64,000 nt of DNA from Petaurus breviceps papuanus (lineage: Eukaryota; Chordata; Mammalia; Diprotodontia; Petauridae). The position numbers and the translations under genes were made by a program. Positions 32,035 to 43,985 of this stretch are shown piece by piece (position 1 is the stretch's first letter; every line of letters starts with the position of its first letter). The stretch spans positions 27,037,917 to 27,101,916 of the forward strand of contig JAMXIF010001253.1 in assembly GCA_028583685.1 (NCBI GenBank), read 5' to 3'. The notes beneath the pieces are model-generated. The model was not told the origin of the DNA. It searched no databases and worked only from the letters and a program-made list of their open reading frames with translations.

Positions 32035-35000
32035 GAATGTGAATGGGATGAACTCTCCCATAAAATGGAGGTGGATAGCAGAATGAATTGAAAACCATAA
32101 TCCTACAATATGCTGTATACAAGAAACACATTTGAAACAAGGGGATACACACAGGGCAAAGGTAAAAGGCTGGAGTAGAATATATTATGCTTCAGCTAAA
32201 GTAAAAAAAAAGCAGGGGTATCAATCCTTATCTCAGATAAAACAAAAGCAAAAAGATCTAATTAAAAGATATAAGGAAGGAAACTATATCCTGCTAAAAG
32301 GCACAATTGAGAATAAGCAATATTATTGCTTAACATATATACACCATTTGGTATAGCATCCAAATTCCTAGAGGAGAAGCTAAGGGAATTAGAGGAAGAA
32401 ATAGAAAGCAAAACTATACTAGTGAAGGACCTCAGTCTCCCCCTCTCTGTACTTGATAAATCTAACCTCATAGTAAATAAGAAAGAAGTTAAGGAGGTGA
32501 ATAGAATTTTAGAGAGGCTAGATATGATAGATCTCTAGAGAAAATTAAATGGGGATAAAAAGGAATATACCTTCTCAGTAGTATATGGCACATACACAAA
32601 AATTTACCATATGCTAGGGCATAAAATCCTCACAATTCAGTGCAGAAAGGCAGAAATATTAAGTGCATCCTTCTCAGATAATGATGCAATAAAAATCATA
32701 TGGAATAAAGAGCCATGGAAAGATAGACTAAAAACTAATTGGAAACTAAATAATTTAATCCTAAAGAATGAGTGGGTCAAACAAGAAATTACAGAAACAA
32801 TCAGTAACTTCATTCCAGAGCATGACAATAATGAGACAACATACCAAAACTTGTGGGATGCAGCAAAGGCAGTTCTTAGGAGAAGTTTTATATCCTTCAG
32901 TGCATACATGAATAAATTAGAGAAAATGGAGTTCAATGAATTGGGCATACAACTGAAAAAGCTAGAAAAAGAACAAATTGAAAATCCCCAATTAAATACT
33001 AAATTAGAAACAAGAAAAACCAAAATAAATGAAAACCAAATTTAATAAAATTGAAATTAAGAATACTATTCAATTAATAAATAAAACTAAGAGCTGATTG
33101 TATGAGAAAAAAAAAATTGGGACAGATGGGTGGCTCAGTGAATAGAGCACTGGTCCTCGAGTCAGGAGGACCTGAGTTCAAATCTGATCTCAGACACTTG
33201 ACACAAAAACTAGCCATGTGACCTTGCACAAGTGATTTAACCCCAATTGCCATCCAAAAAAGCAACCAAAAAAAAAAAACAATAAAATTGAGACCCTTAG
33301 TCAATATGATAAAAAAGAAAGAAGAAAACCAAATTAAGTGTATCAAAAATGAAAAGGGTGAATCTACCTCCAATGAAGAGGAAATTAACACAATAATTAG
33401 GGATTATTTTGCAAAATTGCATGCACATAAATTTAACAATCTTAGTGAAATGGGTGAATATTTATAAAAATATAAGTTGCCCAGATAAACTGAAGATGTA
33501 GTAAATTACTTAAATAATCCCATCTCAGAAAAATAAATGGAACAAGTCATAAGTGAACTCCCTAGGAAAAAATCTCCAGGGCTAGATGGATTTAATAGTG
33601 AATTCTATCAAAAATTTAAAGAATGATTGATTCTAATACTCTACAAATTATTTGGGAAAATTAGTGAAGGAGTCCTACCAAATTCTTCTTATGACACAAA
33701 TATGATGCTAGTACCTAAATCAGGAAGAGATAAAATGGAGAAAGAATATTATAAACCAATTTCCCTCAAGAATATAGAAGCAAAAATTTTAAATAAAATA
33801 TTAGCAAAAAGACTATAGCAACATATCACAAGAATAATACACTTTTATCAGATAGAATTTATTCCAGGAATGCAAGTATGGTTTAATATTAGGAAAACCA
33901 TCAGTATAATTGATCATATCAACAATAAAACTAGCAGAAACCACATGATTTTCTCAATAGATGCAGAAAAGTCTTTTGACAAAGTACAACATCCATTCTC
34001 ATTAAAAACACTAGAAAGTATAGAAATAAATGGAGTCTCCCTTAAAATAATAGGTAGCATCTCTTTAAAGCTATCAGCAAGTATTATATGTAATGGGGAT
34101 AAGTCAGAAGCATTTCCCATAAGATCAGAGGTGAAACAAGGATGTCCACTATCACCCCTCTTATTCAATCTGGTACTAGAAATGTTAGCAGTAGCAATTA
34201 GAGAAGAAAAAGAAATCAAAGGAATCAAATTAGGCAAAGAAAAGATCAAACTATCACTTTTTGCAGATGATATGATGATATACTTTGAGAATCCTAGAGA
34301 ATCCAGTAAAAAAAAAAAAAACTACTTGAGACAATAAATAAATTTGGCAAAGTTTCAGGATATAAAATAAACCTACATAAATCCTTGGCATTCCTGTATG
34401 TTTCTAATGAAATCCAACAGCGAGAGATAGAAAGAGAAATACCATTTAATGTTACTGTAGACATTATAAAATATTTGGGAATCTACCTGCCAAAACAAAC
34501 CCAGGACCTATATGAACACAACTACAAAACACTTTTCACACAAATAAAGTCAGATCTAACTAATAGGAAAAGTATAAATTGTTTGTGTCTGGGTCAAGCT
34601 AATATAATAAAAATGACAATTTTACCTAAATTATATATATATAGTGCCATACCAATCAATTTAGCAAAAATTACTTTATACAGCTAGAAAAAAATAGAAA
34701 CAAAATTCATTTGGAAAAACAAATATCAAGGGAATTAATAAAAAGAAATGTTAGGGAAGGTGGCCTAGCCATATCAGATTTTAATCTGTATTATAAAGCA
34801 GCAGTCATCAAAACTACTTGGTACTGGCTGAGGAATAGAGTAGTGGATCAATGGAATAGATTGCATACATGAGACTCAGCAGTCAATGACTATAATAATC
34901 TTCTGTTTGATAAACCCAAAGACCCCAGTTTGGAGCACAAGAACTCACTATTTGACAAAAACTGCTGGGAAAACTGGAATACAGTATGACAGAAACTGGG

Positions 35001-35904
35001 CATAGACCATTATGTAACACTTTATACCAAAATCAAGTGTAAATCGATGCATGATCTAGGTATAAAGGCTGATACTGTAAGCAATCTGGGAAAGCAAGAA
35101 ATAGTTTACCTGTCAGATTTATGGAGAGGGGAAGACTTTTTGACCAAACAGGAATTAGAGAGCAATATAAAATACAAAATGGATAGTTTTGATTACATCA
35201 AATTGAAAAATTTCTGTACAAACAAAGCCAATGTAATCAAGATTAAGAGGGAAGTGGAAAATTGGGAAAGAATTTTCACAACCTATGTCTCTAATAAAGG
35301 CCTCATTTCTAAAATATACAGAGAATTGAGTCAAATCTATAAGAATACAAGTCATTCCCCAATTGATAAATGGTCAAAGGATATGAAAAGGTAGTTTTCA
35401 GAGGAAGAAATTAAAGATATCTCTAAGCATATGAAAAAATGCTCTAAATCACTATTGATTAGAGAAATGCAAATCAAAACAATTCTGAGGTACCACATCT
35501 CACCAGTCAGATTGGCTAAGATGACAAAACAGGAAAATGACAAATGCTGGAGAGGATATGGAAAATTTGGAATATTAATGCATTGCTGGTGGAGTTGTGA
35601 ACTGATTCAACTATTCTGGAGAGCAAACTGGAACTGTGCCCAAAGGGCTATAAATAATTTCATACCCTTTGACCCAGCAATACCATTTCTAGGGTTGTAT
35701 CCCAAAGAGATCATAGAAGTGGGAGGAAGACCCATATGTACAAAAATATTTATAGCAGCTCTTTTTGTGGTGGCAAAGAATTGGAAATTCAGGGGATGCC
35801 CATCAATTGGGGAATGGCTAAACAAGATATGGTATCTGAATGTAATGGAATGCAATTGTGCTATAAGAAATGAGGAGCAGATAGACTTCATAGCAGATTT
35901 GTAG
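32035..35904 (+). pseudogene. L1 ORF2 relic (endonuclease, reverse transcriptase, C-terminal domain)
   Basis: Endonuclease traces at 32037-32540 include CIQETHLKQGD-like text at about 32118 (ETH motif region). A 144-codon linker frame lies at 32611-33045 (WNKEPWKDRLKTNWKLNN). Reverse transcriptase lies at 33540-34340 with VPKSGRDK, the [15 protein letters not shown] block, [11 protein letters not shown], and the catalytic FADD at 34260-34271. The C-terminal domain at 35431-35904 contains ILRYHISPVRLAKMTKQ and FDPAIPFLGLYPKE, and ends with a stop at 35902. The frame is broken many times and carries a SINE at 33119. Each block is L1-specific, so the assignment is firm. Confidence 0.92.
33119..33279 (+). 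mobile_element. Monomeric marsupial tRNA-SINE in L1 ORF2
   Basis: 'gggacagatgggtggctcag', 'gaatagagcactggtcctcg', 'aggacctgagttcaaatctg' and 'aagtgatttaaccccaattg' then an A tail. The flanks (about 'aaaattg' on both sides) give a short, poorly defined duplication. A different SINE from the dimer at 30605: single unit, 'gagtcaggagg' centre. Confidence 0.85.
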
Positions 35905-36059
35905 TTTCACATGCAATCATCTTTATCATTGTACTATGTTATGAAAATTCTTGTTTTAGTCCATAAATTAAAAATAAAAGTTTTTAAAATAATGAGTCTG
36001 ACTCAAAGGTAGAAAATCTCAGTGATTGGAAGATTCGTGGTGCTCATCAACAGGGGAAA

Positions 36060-36260
36060 TGGAGGCAATGTGGTATATTGAATAGAGAGTTAGTTTTGGA
36101 ATCAGGAAGAAGACAGCTCAAAACCTACCCCAGAGATTTACTATGTGACCCAGGACAAGTCATTTTAATATCTTTGAGCCTCAGTGGTTTCCTCTATAAA
36201 ATAAGGAAGCTGGACTCAATGACCCCCAAGGTGTTTTTTCCTCTTTAAATAAGTGATCTT
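36060..36260 (+). mobile_element. MIR/THER CORE-SINE
   Basis: 'gcaatgtggtatattgaata', 'gagagttagttttggaatca', 'ctatgtgacccaggacaagt' and 'cagtggtttcctctataaaa' run in CORE-SINE order, ending 'ctggactcaatgacccccaa'. Confidence 0.75.
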
Positions 36261-36374
36261 ACAAATTAGTAGGAGTGGTAGGCTTAGAATAGAAGAATTT
36301 AAGTTACATTTTTACTTTGAGGTACCTATAAGATATTCAAGAAGAGATTCCCTGTAGGCAGTTTTCACATTCAT

Positions 36375-36800
36375 ATAATTAGAGCTGGAAGGAAAGCTCT
36401 GTGGTTCTTTGGCCCAAATGTTTCATTTCATCAATGAGGAAAGTGAGTTCACAGAGATGGCACAGTTAGTAGACAGAGTGGCAGATTACACACTTAAAGC
36501 TGGATCTTCTAATTCATATATAAGGTAGCAGCTGAGATAAGCCACTAATACAGTAGAGACAGGCAACATTTAACAAGTACTTGCTATGAGTCAGACACTG
36601 TGCTATGTGCCATCTGTACATATTCAAGCAAAAGTAGAAAGAAATTCCTTCTCTCAAGGAGATTACATTTTAACAGGGGAAAACAAAACATAAAATGGAA
36701 CTCAAAAATGAGGTGACAGGGAAATAAAGTACTAATGCAGGAGAATGGTACCAGAGTCTATAGAGTCCAAAGTATGACCAGGAGGGGAATGAAGCATGGC
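36375..36800. mobile_element. L3/MIR relic (+) and L2 3' end (-)
   Basis: 36375-36495: 'ataattagagctggaaggaa' then 'caatgaggaaagtgagttca' (old relic tail). 36560-36790: 'aacatttaacaagtacttgc', 'tatgagtcagacactgtgct' and 'ttccttctctcaaggagatt' (reverse of the L2 end). Confidence 0.55.
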
Positions 36801-36899
36801 CAGCCTGGACCCATTCCTAAAATGGAGGTTTCCAGAAGGAACTCACAACTGGAAAATGGAGAACATCCACAGCTTTTCTGACTGGGTCCATTACAAATT

Positions 36900-37706
36900 T
36901 ATGTTACATAACTTTTACTGGGCCCCTACCGGTGCTAAGCAATCTTATAATGTATCTCCCTTACAAACTCATCATGCCACACTACACAGCAGCTTTTCTA
37001 AACCTTTTTCATTTCTCCTCAAATCTCCCATGTCTCCCTCTCCCCCACCTCTCCTAGCTGTAAACCGTATGTCTGTAGCAGCAAGCATTCTAGCATACCC
37101 AAGGTGGCTGCCAACACAGATTCTTAGATCTGCTTTTCTAAAGGAAAGCAACTCAAAATGGGTTAACAATCTTACTTAAATCAAACATATGTCATTTACC
37201 TAGTTCAGAGGAAAAAATTTAGCACCCCTAATTTCAGAGAATACAAACAAATTACAAGCAGAAGTTACAGGCAGACAGAGAATCAGATCAGCAGACAGAC
37301 TTCCAACTGTCTAACCATTACATCCATACCTAGTCAGTTACCAGAGAGGGAAGCACCAACATCTGGGTTTTCAAAGCCAGGGTCAACAGCTGCCCAGAGT
37401 CTCATCTGGTCAAATCATATGACTCTTCTCAAAGTGAGCCCCAAAACAAAACCTCACATCAGGGTATATATAGCCTTCTCCTGGATCAGAGAATATCACA
37501 ACCCTCTTGACTCACTGCTCAATCACAAAGTATCAAGATGTGGGCATTCCTGAAAAACAAGACTCCCCCCACAGGCTCCAGGTGACCACATTCAGCCTAT
37601 TAGGGGGCAGAGTATATTTTCAAATCAAGGAAGTTTCTCAGAGTCACTTAAGCCTATCAAAGGACCTAGGCACAGGGAAGATCTTAAGATTCCCATTCCC
37701 ATAACA
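36900..37706 (-). mobile_element. Diverged LTR of the same group, fossil, left end uncertain
   Basis: 37580-37706 aligns with the end of the LTR at 50744-51229: both have 'cacattcagcctattagggg' or its one-base variant, a shared 'gcagagt...attttcaaa.caaggaag' run, and 'aagatctt.a.attcccattccca'. It ends ...CATAACA. The other boundary and a target duplication are not clear, so the length (up to about 800 bp) is a guess. A TATA-like 'gggtatatatagcc' lies at about 37460. Confidence 0.5.
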
Positions 37707-37739
37707 ACCTCATATTTTATGAGGGAAAAAAATGAGCCC

Positions 37740-38515
37740 ATTTTCTGTGAACTCCTATTTCTCCTCTCTTCCTCATCTTTTAGCACTCAGATACTTTCTG
37801 TCATATTCTCCTGTTTCATCCCTGTTTCATATGATGAACTAGGCTTACTCCTTACCAAGGCCAACCCCTCTACTTATTCAAGTGATCCTATTCCATCTCA
37901 TCTCCTTTAGCAGATTGACCCAGTGTTCATCTCAATTCCTTCATTCATTTTTAAATCTGTCCCTTTCTACTGGCATATTTGGTATCACCTAGAAACATGC
38001 CCATGTCTCTCCTGCCCTGAAAAAAAAATCACTCTTAATAATTCCATCCCCTCTATCATTCTTCTGCCCTTTGTAGTTAAATTCCTTTGAAAAGGCTATC
38101 TACAAGAGATGTCCACTTTTTTTCATCTCACTCTTGTTAACCCCTTACAACCTGGTTTCAGACCTTATCATTCCTCTGAAATTGTTCTCTTCAAAGTTAC
38201 TAATGATCTTTTCATTGACAGATATATTGGTCGTTTCTATCCTCGATCCCTTAGATCCGTGATCACTCTTCCTTGATACATTCTTCTTTCTAGGTTTTCA
38301 GGATATGATTTTCTCCTGGTTCTCCTCCTACCTATCTGACTACTCCTTCTCTGTCTCTCTTTCCACATCATAACCTCCAACCATGGGTATCTCTTAGTTT
38401 TCTGTACTGGACCTTATTCTCTTCTTCTATACATCTATGCTTCTTTACTTGGTGTTCTCATTATCTCTAAGAGATTTAATTATCTCTATACTCACAATTT
38501 TCAAATGTACTTTGT
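37740..38515 (+). mobile_element. L2 LINE ORF2, part 1 (split by MAR1)
   Basis: 'aaggccaacccctctactta', 'gtgatcctattccatctcat', 'ttacaacctggtttcagacc', 'aaagttactaatgatctttt' and 'ttctcctggttctcctccta' are the L2 reverse-transcriptase region in order. Decayed. Confidence 0.85.
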
Positions 38516-38757
38516 TGTTCAGTCATTTTAGTTGTGTCTAACTCTTCATTACCCCATTTGGAGTTTTTTAGGCAAAGATACTGGAGTTGTTTAACATTTC
38601 CTTCTCTAGATTATTTTACAGTTGAGGAAACTGAGGCAAAAAACTGTGCCCAGGGTCACATAGCTAATAAGCATCTGGGGCCAGATTTGAATCCAGGAAA
38701 ATGAGTTTTCTTAACTTCAGGTCCAGTGTTCCATCCACTGTACCACCTAGCTGCCCA
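38516..38757 (-). mobile_element. MAR1-type SINE in L2
   Basis: Plus-strand reading: 'gttcagtcattttagttgtg', 'ctcttcattaccccatttgg', 'ggcaaagatactggagttgt' and 'catttccttctctagattat' (RTE/BovB-like tail), then 'gaggaaactgaggcaaaaaa', 'ccagggtcacatagctaata' and 'ccaccta gctgccc' (tRNA-like head). The tail resembles BovB-family RTE 3' ends, which is how MAR1 is thought to be mobilised. It interrupts L2 between 38515 and 38758. Confidence 0.85.
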
Positions 38758-39790
38758 CTCTAATATACTTATCCTTCCCCAAGCTCTGCTGATATACAAT
38801 CTCATTCCTCCAACAGCTTTTCAGAAATCTTGAACTAGATGTCTAGTAGTCATTAAAATTCAATATGTCCAAAGCAGAACTCATTATCTTTTCCCCTAAA
38901 CTCTCCCCTTCACCTATTACCTTCCTTATTACTGTAGACGTCAATACCATCCTCCCTCCTAACCTCAGGCTCATAACCTAGAAGTCACCCTAGACTCTTC
39001 ACTGTCTCTCATTCCCTATATTTTATCTGTTACCAGGACCTATTGATTTCACCTTTGCATTTTCTTCACAATTATGCCCCCTTCTCTTTTCTGACAGCAC
39101 CATTCTGGTGTTGGTCTCCTTGCCCCATGCCTGGGCTATTGAAATAGCCTGCTGATAGGTCTGCCAGCTTCTAGCCTCCCAGTCAATCCAATTCATCCAT
39201 CATTCACCTACTAACATGATTTTGCAAAAGCTCAGATCCAATTGTGTTACCCTCCCTTACTCAGTAAACTCTAGTGGCTTCCTATCACTTTCAGGATTAA
39301 ATACAAAAAGTTCTTTTTTGCCTTCAAAGTCTTTCATAACTAATCCCTTTCTACCTTTCCAGTCTTTCATCTTATTACTCAACATATACTCTGATCTAGT
39401 GACATTGTCTTCCTAGCTGTTCCATGAAAAAGACTCTATGTCTATCATCCATAGACACTTTCTCTGACTGTCCCCCAGGCCTGAAATGTTCTTCCTCTTC
39501 CACCATGACTGCCAACTTTCCTTGTTCTTTCAAGTCTCAACTAAAATCCAACCTTCTACAGGAAGACTTCCCCAGCACCTCATTATACAGTACTTTTCTT
39601 CTGTTAATTATTTCCTATTTATTCTTACATAACTTGCTTCATGTATATTTGTTGAAACTTTGTCTCCTCCATTAGCCTGTAAGCTCCTTGAGTGAATGGA
39701 CTATTTTTGCCTCTTTTTTGTATCCCCAACATGTAGCTCAGTGCCTGGCACATATTAGTATTTAATAAATTTTGATTGATTGATTGGGAG
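38758..39790 (+). mobile_element. L2 LINE ORF2 end and 3' UTR, part 2
   Basis: Continues from 38515: 'caatatgtccaaagcagaac', 'ttcaagtctcaactaaaatc', 'ctacaggaagacttccccag', 'ctgtaagctccttgagtgaa' and 'cagtgcctggcacatattag', ending 'taataaattttgattgattg'. With part 1 it makes about 1.8 kb, the best-preserved L2 here. Confidence 0.88.
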
Positions 39791-39839
39791 AAGGGGAATG
39801 GTGTGTTAGAGAGTTATTCCATAGCAATAAGGTTCCAGG

Positions 39840-40640
39840 AAATAAGGGAAGCTACTAAGTGAGAAGGCAATTGGGTAGTTGTAGCAAAGTACAGCGAGTC
39901 AGAAACTACAAATTCTCTAAGGGAGCTACAAACTCCAAGAATGCCCAAATATTTTCTCTCTTGGGAATGCAGAACTGTTTCTTAGTGAGAGCTAGATATG
40001 GGGACCTGGCAATCATTTACAGAGGAGTGATTACTGGGAGCTTATGAAATCATTGAACAAATAGAGACAAAAGATGAGAGTGTTTAGGCTAAAACTCATG
40101 CTTAGGGAACAGAACATAGATGATTATCCCACAAGACGCAGTAAAAGAATGGTACAAAAGGGAGGAGGAGAACCAACTAGAATCTCAGAAGCAAAGAGAA
40201 GAGAGGGCACACAGTAAAGAGAGTTCTTAAGAATTTCAAAAGCCACAAGAGGTCAAGTAGTGAGCAGACTAAGAAATGGCTGTTGGATCTAACGGTTAAG
40301 AGAAAATCGGTTCCCTGAGATGGATTCATTGGCAAATAGAGCTGATACAAAAACTGTAAATATCAAACATTTATTTAAAAAGAAGTCATTGGTGATCTTG
40401 AAGAGAACAATTTCAAGAGTCAGAAGTTGAATGAGAGCAGTTAAAAAGTGCTCTGGCAATGATATTGAACAGAAAGGAATATGTCTAATTTTCATGTTGG
40501 CCTCGTATGTAGAGGCAGATGAGAGAAGATGCATGTAGTAATGGGGGTAGCCAGGGGATAAGCTGCTGAGGAGAGGCTGGTTTTCAGGAATGAGAATAAA
40601 AGGGGAGGAATATTAAGGGAAGAGCTCTAATAAAAAGAGA
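39840..40640 (-). mobile_element. L2 LINE ORF2 relic, antisense
   Basis: 'ggaggaggagaaccaactag', 'aagccacaagaggtcaagta', 'gaagtcattggtgatcttga' and 'agagaacaatttcaagagtc' are the reverse of the L2 reverse-transcriptase block ('ctcttcaaggtcaccaatga'). Confidence 0.65.
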
Positions 40641-41589
40641 AGTTTGTTAATCATAGAACAGGGCTCCAGAGGGCACAAAATAAGGGAATAAGAGAACACA
40701 ATAGGTAGCAGCTAAGTTATCAAGCTACATTTTAAAACCTGAAATAAAATCTTGAATAAAACCCTACAATCTCACAAGTAGGCAACATTCAATGTTTAAG
40801 GACAATTATCTACATAAATAAATAATACTGATGAACATGCACATGAGAGTAATCAAATCACCACTCTGTTAATTTTATACTTACAAATTATAATTATTGA
40901 GGCTTAAAAAACAACAAAGAAACACTGTAGAAGGCAATTGTTAACATCAAAAAAGCAAACAAATTTTCCTATTCAATTAAACTGGATAATTACATATTTA
41001 AGGCCTACCATGTTTCAAGCAAATTGCCTTCCTGTGAGCATTTAAATCTGTTCAGTCTCTAATCCACAGGTCACTGGATTGGACTAAATAGAAAAAAATG
41101 GAAAAGAAAGATAAAATAGCAAATGAATGAATGAAAAAGCATTTCATTTAGAGGAACTATAAAGCATCTTCAAGGAAAGATGTTCCAGGCCTTAACAGCA
41201 GTTATGAGACTTAGAAAGAGTTTCATGGGAAGAACATAAAAGCAAAAGCAATTTTACTTGTAGTAAATTTTCACCCACACAAAGAGCACCCAAGATTCAA
41301 AAAGAAACACCTGGGAGAAAAACCATACTAGAGTAGCAACAATCAAGGAGAGGATACAAGCAACCTGATACATGTGACCAAAGGTAGTCTTTGGATCATA
41401 GTGATAAGACAGAGGTGTTCAAAGAGATCACCCATGGTCTTCACCAAACCCATCCCACAAAGTTCTCTATCCCAAATCCTGGTCAGTACAGGATATCTGG
41501 GTCATAATTTCTTTCTCACTGAGAGTGTTTACTGAAATAGCTTGAAGTCATAGGACTTAGAGGGAGGCCATGATTTCTTACTCAATTCA
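40641..41589. other. No recognised feature
   Basis: AT-rich, with no frame over 60 codons of interest and no repeat I can name. Confidence 0.5.
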
Positions 41590-41750
41590 ATGTTTGGTTT
41601 CCTAATACTGACATACGTTCTACCTGTATGACCTGAGTTATTGCCTCTCTCTGGGCCTACTATCTTCATTCTGTAATGACAAGTTGAACTAAATGGCTTC
41701 TAAAATCTCTTCCAGTTCTTAATTAATGTTCCTATGATATACAAGTTGGG
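41590..41750 (+). mobile_element. MIR-like SINE relic
   Basis: 'acctgtatgacctgagttat', 'tgcctctctctgggcctact', 'aatgacaagttgaactaaat' and 'ggcttctaaaatctcttcca' match the tail half of a MIR. Confidence 0.6.
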
Positions 41751-41769
41751 GAGATACTTTGTTGTTGCT

Positions 41770-42076
41770 TTGATAATTCAATCATTTCAGTTCTCGGACT
41801 CTTTATGACCCCATTTGAAATTTTCTTGGCAAAGATACTGCAGTAGTTTGCCATTTCCTTCTCCAGCTCATTTTATATGTCTCTCATTTTATACTCTATC
41901 AGAGAAAAGGAAGCCTACTTCAAGTAAACCTTATAAACCAAGGCAAACAGGAGTAAGTGACTTGCCCAGGGTCACACAGTTAGTAAGTGTCCAAGGCCAG
42001 ATTTGAACTTAGGAAGATAAGTCTTCCTGACTCCAATCAGAGCACTCTATCCACTAGGCCATCTGGCTGCCCAAGG
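41770..42076 (-). mobile_element. MAR1-type SINE with a templated insertion
   Basis: Plus-strand reading: 'ggactctttatgaccccatt', 'ttggcaaagatactgcagta' and 'tgccatttccttctccagct', later 'gacttgcccagggtcacaca' and 'cactaggccatctggctgcc'. Between 'gctcattttata' and 'ggcaaacaggagtaagtgac' the expected 'cagatgaggaaactga' is replaced by about 65 bases (41878-41941). These include 35 bases nearly identical to 42195-42229. Confidence 0.85.
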
Positions 42077-42229
42077 GGAGATAATAGGCATCAGTTAATA
42101 AAATATATTTTACCTTAAATTTTAAAATAAAGTATAAAAATTTCCAGAAAAGATTAGGGAAAGTGATTTCTCCAACAAGAGGGGGCATGCCCAGTCTATC
42201 AGAGAAGAGGAAGCCTACTTCAAGTAAAC
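41895..42229 (+). repeat. 35-bp direct repeat, exactly 300 bp apart
   Basis: 41895-41929 and 42195-42229 match at 34 of 35 positions (tctatcagagaa.aggaagc / ctacttcaagtaaac). The first lies inside the MAR1 insertion and the second in flanking DNA outside the SINE. 'ctcattttata' is also doubled at 41867-41877 and 41883-41893. Confidence 0.9.
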
Positions 42230-42479
42230 TTCATGAATCTCATAGATGTCTATAGGCTTAAGGGTTTTTTGGACTATCATATAATAAAATACCAACAGCA
42301 TGCCTCTTCTTGGTGTGGAAGTGACCCTACATTCTTAAAGGTAATGTCAAAAGAGCACACAAACTCTGACAAGCACTGCTTGTCATGTTCCATAGAGACC
42401 TCATGCACTCTTCCCATCAACATAGAGGAGAGCCATGAATTTTGGAGCAGTGGAATCAGAAACCTTTGCAGATGCAGAA
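42077..42479. other. No recognised gene
   Basis: Holds the source-like copy of the 35-bp repeat (42195-42229) and an 83-codon frame (42233-42484) without any recognised domain. Confidence 0.45.
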
Positions 42480-42740
42480 TCTAGATGGTCCACTCTATCA
42501 TCCCTATTCTTTCACTTGTCTTTCATCTTTCCCTATCTACTGACTGCTTCCTTCAAACATGTCCATGTCTTCCCCAACCTGAAAATAAATAAAACATCAT
42601 ATTTTTATCCATCCATACACACTAGCTATCATTCTTTATCTTTCCTCCCTTTTGTTGCTAAAATCCTTAAGAAGGCTGTCCATTATAGCTGACTCCATGC
42701 TCTTTCCTCTCACTTTCTTGTTAACTCTAATGGGGTATGT
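42480..42740 (+). mobile_element. L2 LINE ORF2 fragment
   Basis: 'ctgcttccttcaaacatgtc', 'catgtcttccccaacctgaa', 'ttgttgctaaaatccttaag' and 'aaggctgtccattatagctg' match L2 ORF2 order (compare 37960-38110). Confidence 0.7.
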
Positions 42741-42834
42741 GTCTGGCAGTGGGGGTCGAGTGTAGGGTGGAGGGTATGTGGGTGTGTATATAAAATGCTT
42801 GAATGCTTTTTCTCCTTCCAGAGAAAGGGCTTTT

Positions 42835-43330
42835 AAACTTTGTATGTGTGTCATGGTTCTCATCAGAAATCTGGTGAAATTAAGAGCCCCCTTCTTAGAA
42901 TAATGTTTCCTTTTTTTTTCTTTTTTTTTTATAAAGCAATTGGGGTTAAGTAACTTGCTCAAGGTTACATGGCCAGTTATTATTTCTGGGTGTGGTGCTG
43001 AGTATCTGAGCCCAGATTTGATCCAGGTCATCCCGACACTGGAGCCGGTGCTCTTACTCACTGAGCCACCTGGCCTCCCCTAAGCAATTGGGGTTAAGTA
43101 ACTTGCTCAAGGTTACATGGCCAGGTATTTCTGGGTGGGTGCTAAGTGTCTGAGCCCGGGATTCGATCTCCAGGTCTTCTCAACACTGGAGCTGGTGCTC
43201 TTACTCACTGTGCTACCTGGCCACCCCAATGCTTTCCTTTAATATTAGTCAAAATAAAGATGCATATTTTCTCTCTGAGTTCTCAGACCCATTGAAATCT
43301 ATCCATAGATGACCACAGGTTAAAGATGCT
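42835..43330 (+). repeat. Unnamed ancient repeat, copy 2, split by a dimeric SINE
   Basis: 42840-42913 ('gtcatggttctcatcagaaa', 'gtgaaattaagagccccctt') and 43228-43330 ('tcaaaataaagatgcatatt', 'agatgaccacaggttaaaga') together resemble the copy at 22385-22600. The SINE sits at the point where the two halves join. Confidence 0.45.
42914..43227 (-). mobile_element. Dimeric tRNA-derived SINE, copy 3
   Basis: Minus-strand dimer with a poly-T (poly-A) end at 42914-42931. The 5' unit (43082-43227) has the 'cccagaaatacctggcc' type and the 3' unit (about 42932-43081) the 'cacacccagaaataata' type. The target duplication is imperfect: aatgtttccttt (42902-42913) against aatgctttccttt (43228-43240). Confidence 0.88.
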
Positions 43331-43569
43331 TGCTCTGGAGATATCTAAACATACACCCTTAATTACTCCCTCTGGCAGCTGTAGTATGAACAGGAACAAT
43401 CAGTTATGTGGTTATTGCTAAAGTCAGGAAGATCTCATGGAAAAGGAAGGTTGTTTATTATTATTTGACAATTCCCTGTAACCCTGGTGGCTAAAAAGAG
43501 CACTCACGGGGAAATATTCAAGTAAAAAAGCTCTGAGAGTCATCAAAATCTCAAGGAATATCTTAAAGC

Positions 43570-43985
43570 CTTCTGCTCTTCATAGACTGGTATCTTACTG
43601 TCCTATGTTGCTTATATATCTCTTGGACTCCACTCATACTATTATTCCTCTAGCCTGGGAATTTTCTCACTTCTTACTATTCAAATCCAACCTTTTTTTT
43701 TTTTTTTAAGTTCAACCAGTATTCTATCTCCTCCATTCCAACTCCATCAGTCCCCAGAGGTGATTGCTATCTTCTCAGTTGCTAGATCAGAAGTCCCTAT
43801 CTTATTATGTAACTCATAATAATGCATAGTCATTAACTGTTGTGTAATTATTTCCCTGATTAACTTATCTCTCATATTAGAATGTCAGTTTCTTAAAGGC
43901 AGAAGGGTGATAGCTTGTTCATTTATCCTTGCTTCACAGGTCTAAATATGCACTGGCATTTTAGCAGGAATCCAATTAGACAACA
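43570..43985 (+). mobile_element. L2 3' part
   Basis: 'attattcctctagcctggga', 'cttcttactattcaaatcca', 'attagaatgtcagtttctta', 'aaggcagaagggtgatagct' and 'caacaaatatttgtcttatt' follow the L2 3' UTR order. Confidence 0.6.

Larger units (their letters stand above)
29184..35992 (+). mobile_element. Near full-length marsupial L1 LINE, inactive
   Basis: Starts with the L1-type 5' end 'gggggtggagccaagatggc'. A 5' UTR follows, then an ORF1 relic (about 30240-31190), a purine-rich inter-ORF spacer (about 31190-32030), ORF2 (about 32035-35904) and a 3' end 'ccataaattaaaaataaaag' with AATAAA. Two SINEs interrupt it (30605-30914 in ORF1; 33119-33279 in ORF2). About 6.8 kb long including roughly 0.47 kb of SINE. 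No clear target duplication. ORF2 survives only as frames of 60-157 codons, so it cannot move on its own. Confidence 0.9.

Noticed and set aside
31751-32152. 133-codon minus-strand frame
   Set aside because: Antisense of the purine-rich L1 spacer; low-complexity Ser/Pro/Leu composition.
37041-37711. ACCTC at about 37045 and 37707-37711 as a target duplication for the LTR ending at 37706
   Set aside because: The sequence after the left ACCTC does not start with TG, and a 5-base match within 700 bases is likely by chance.
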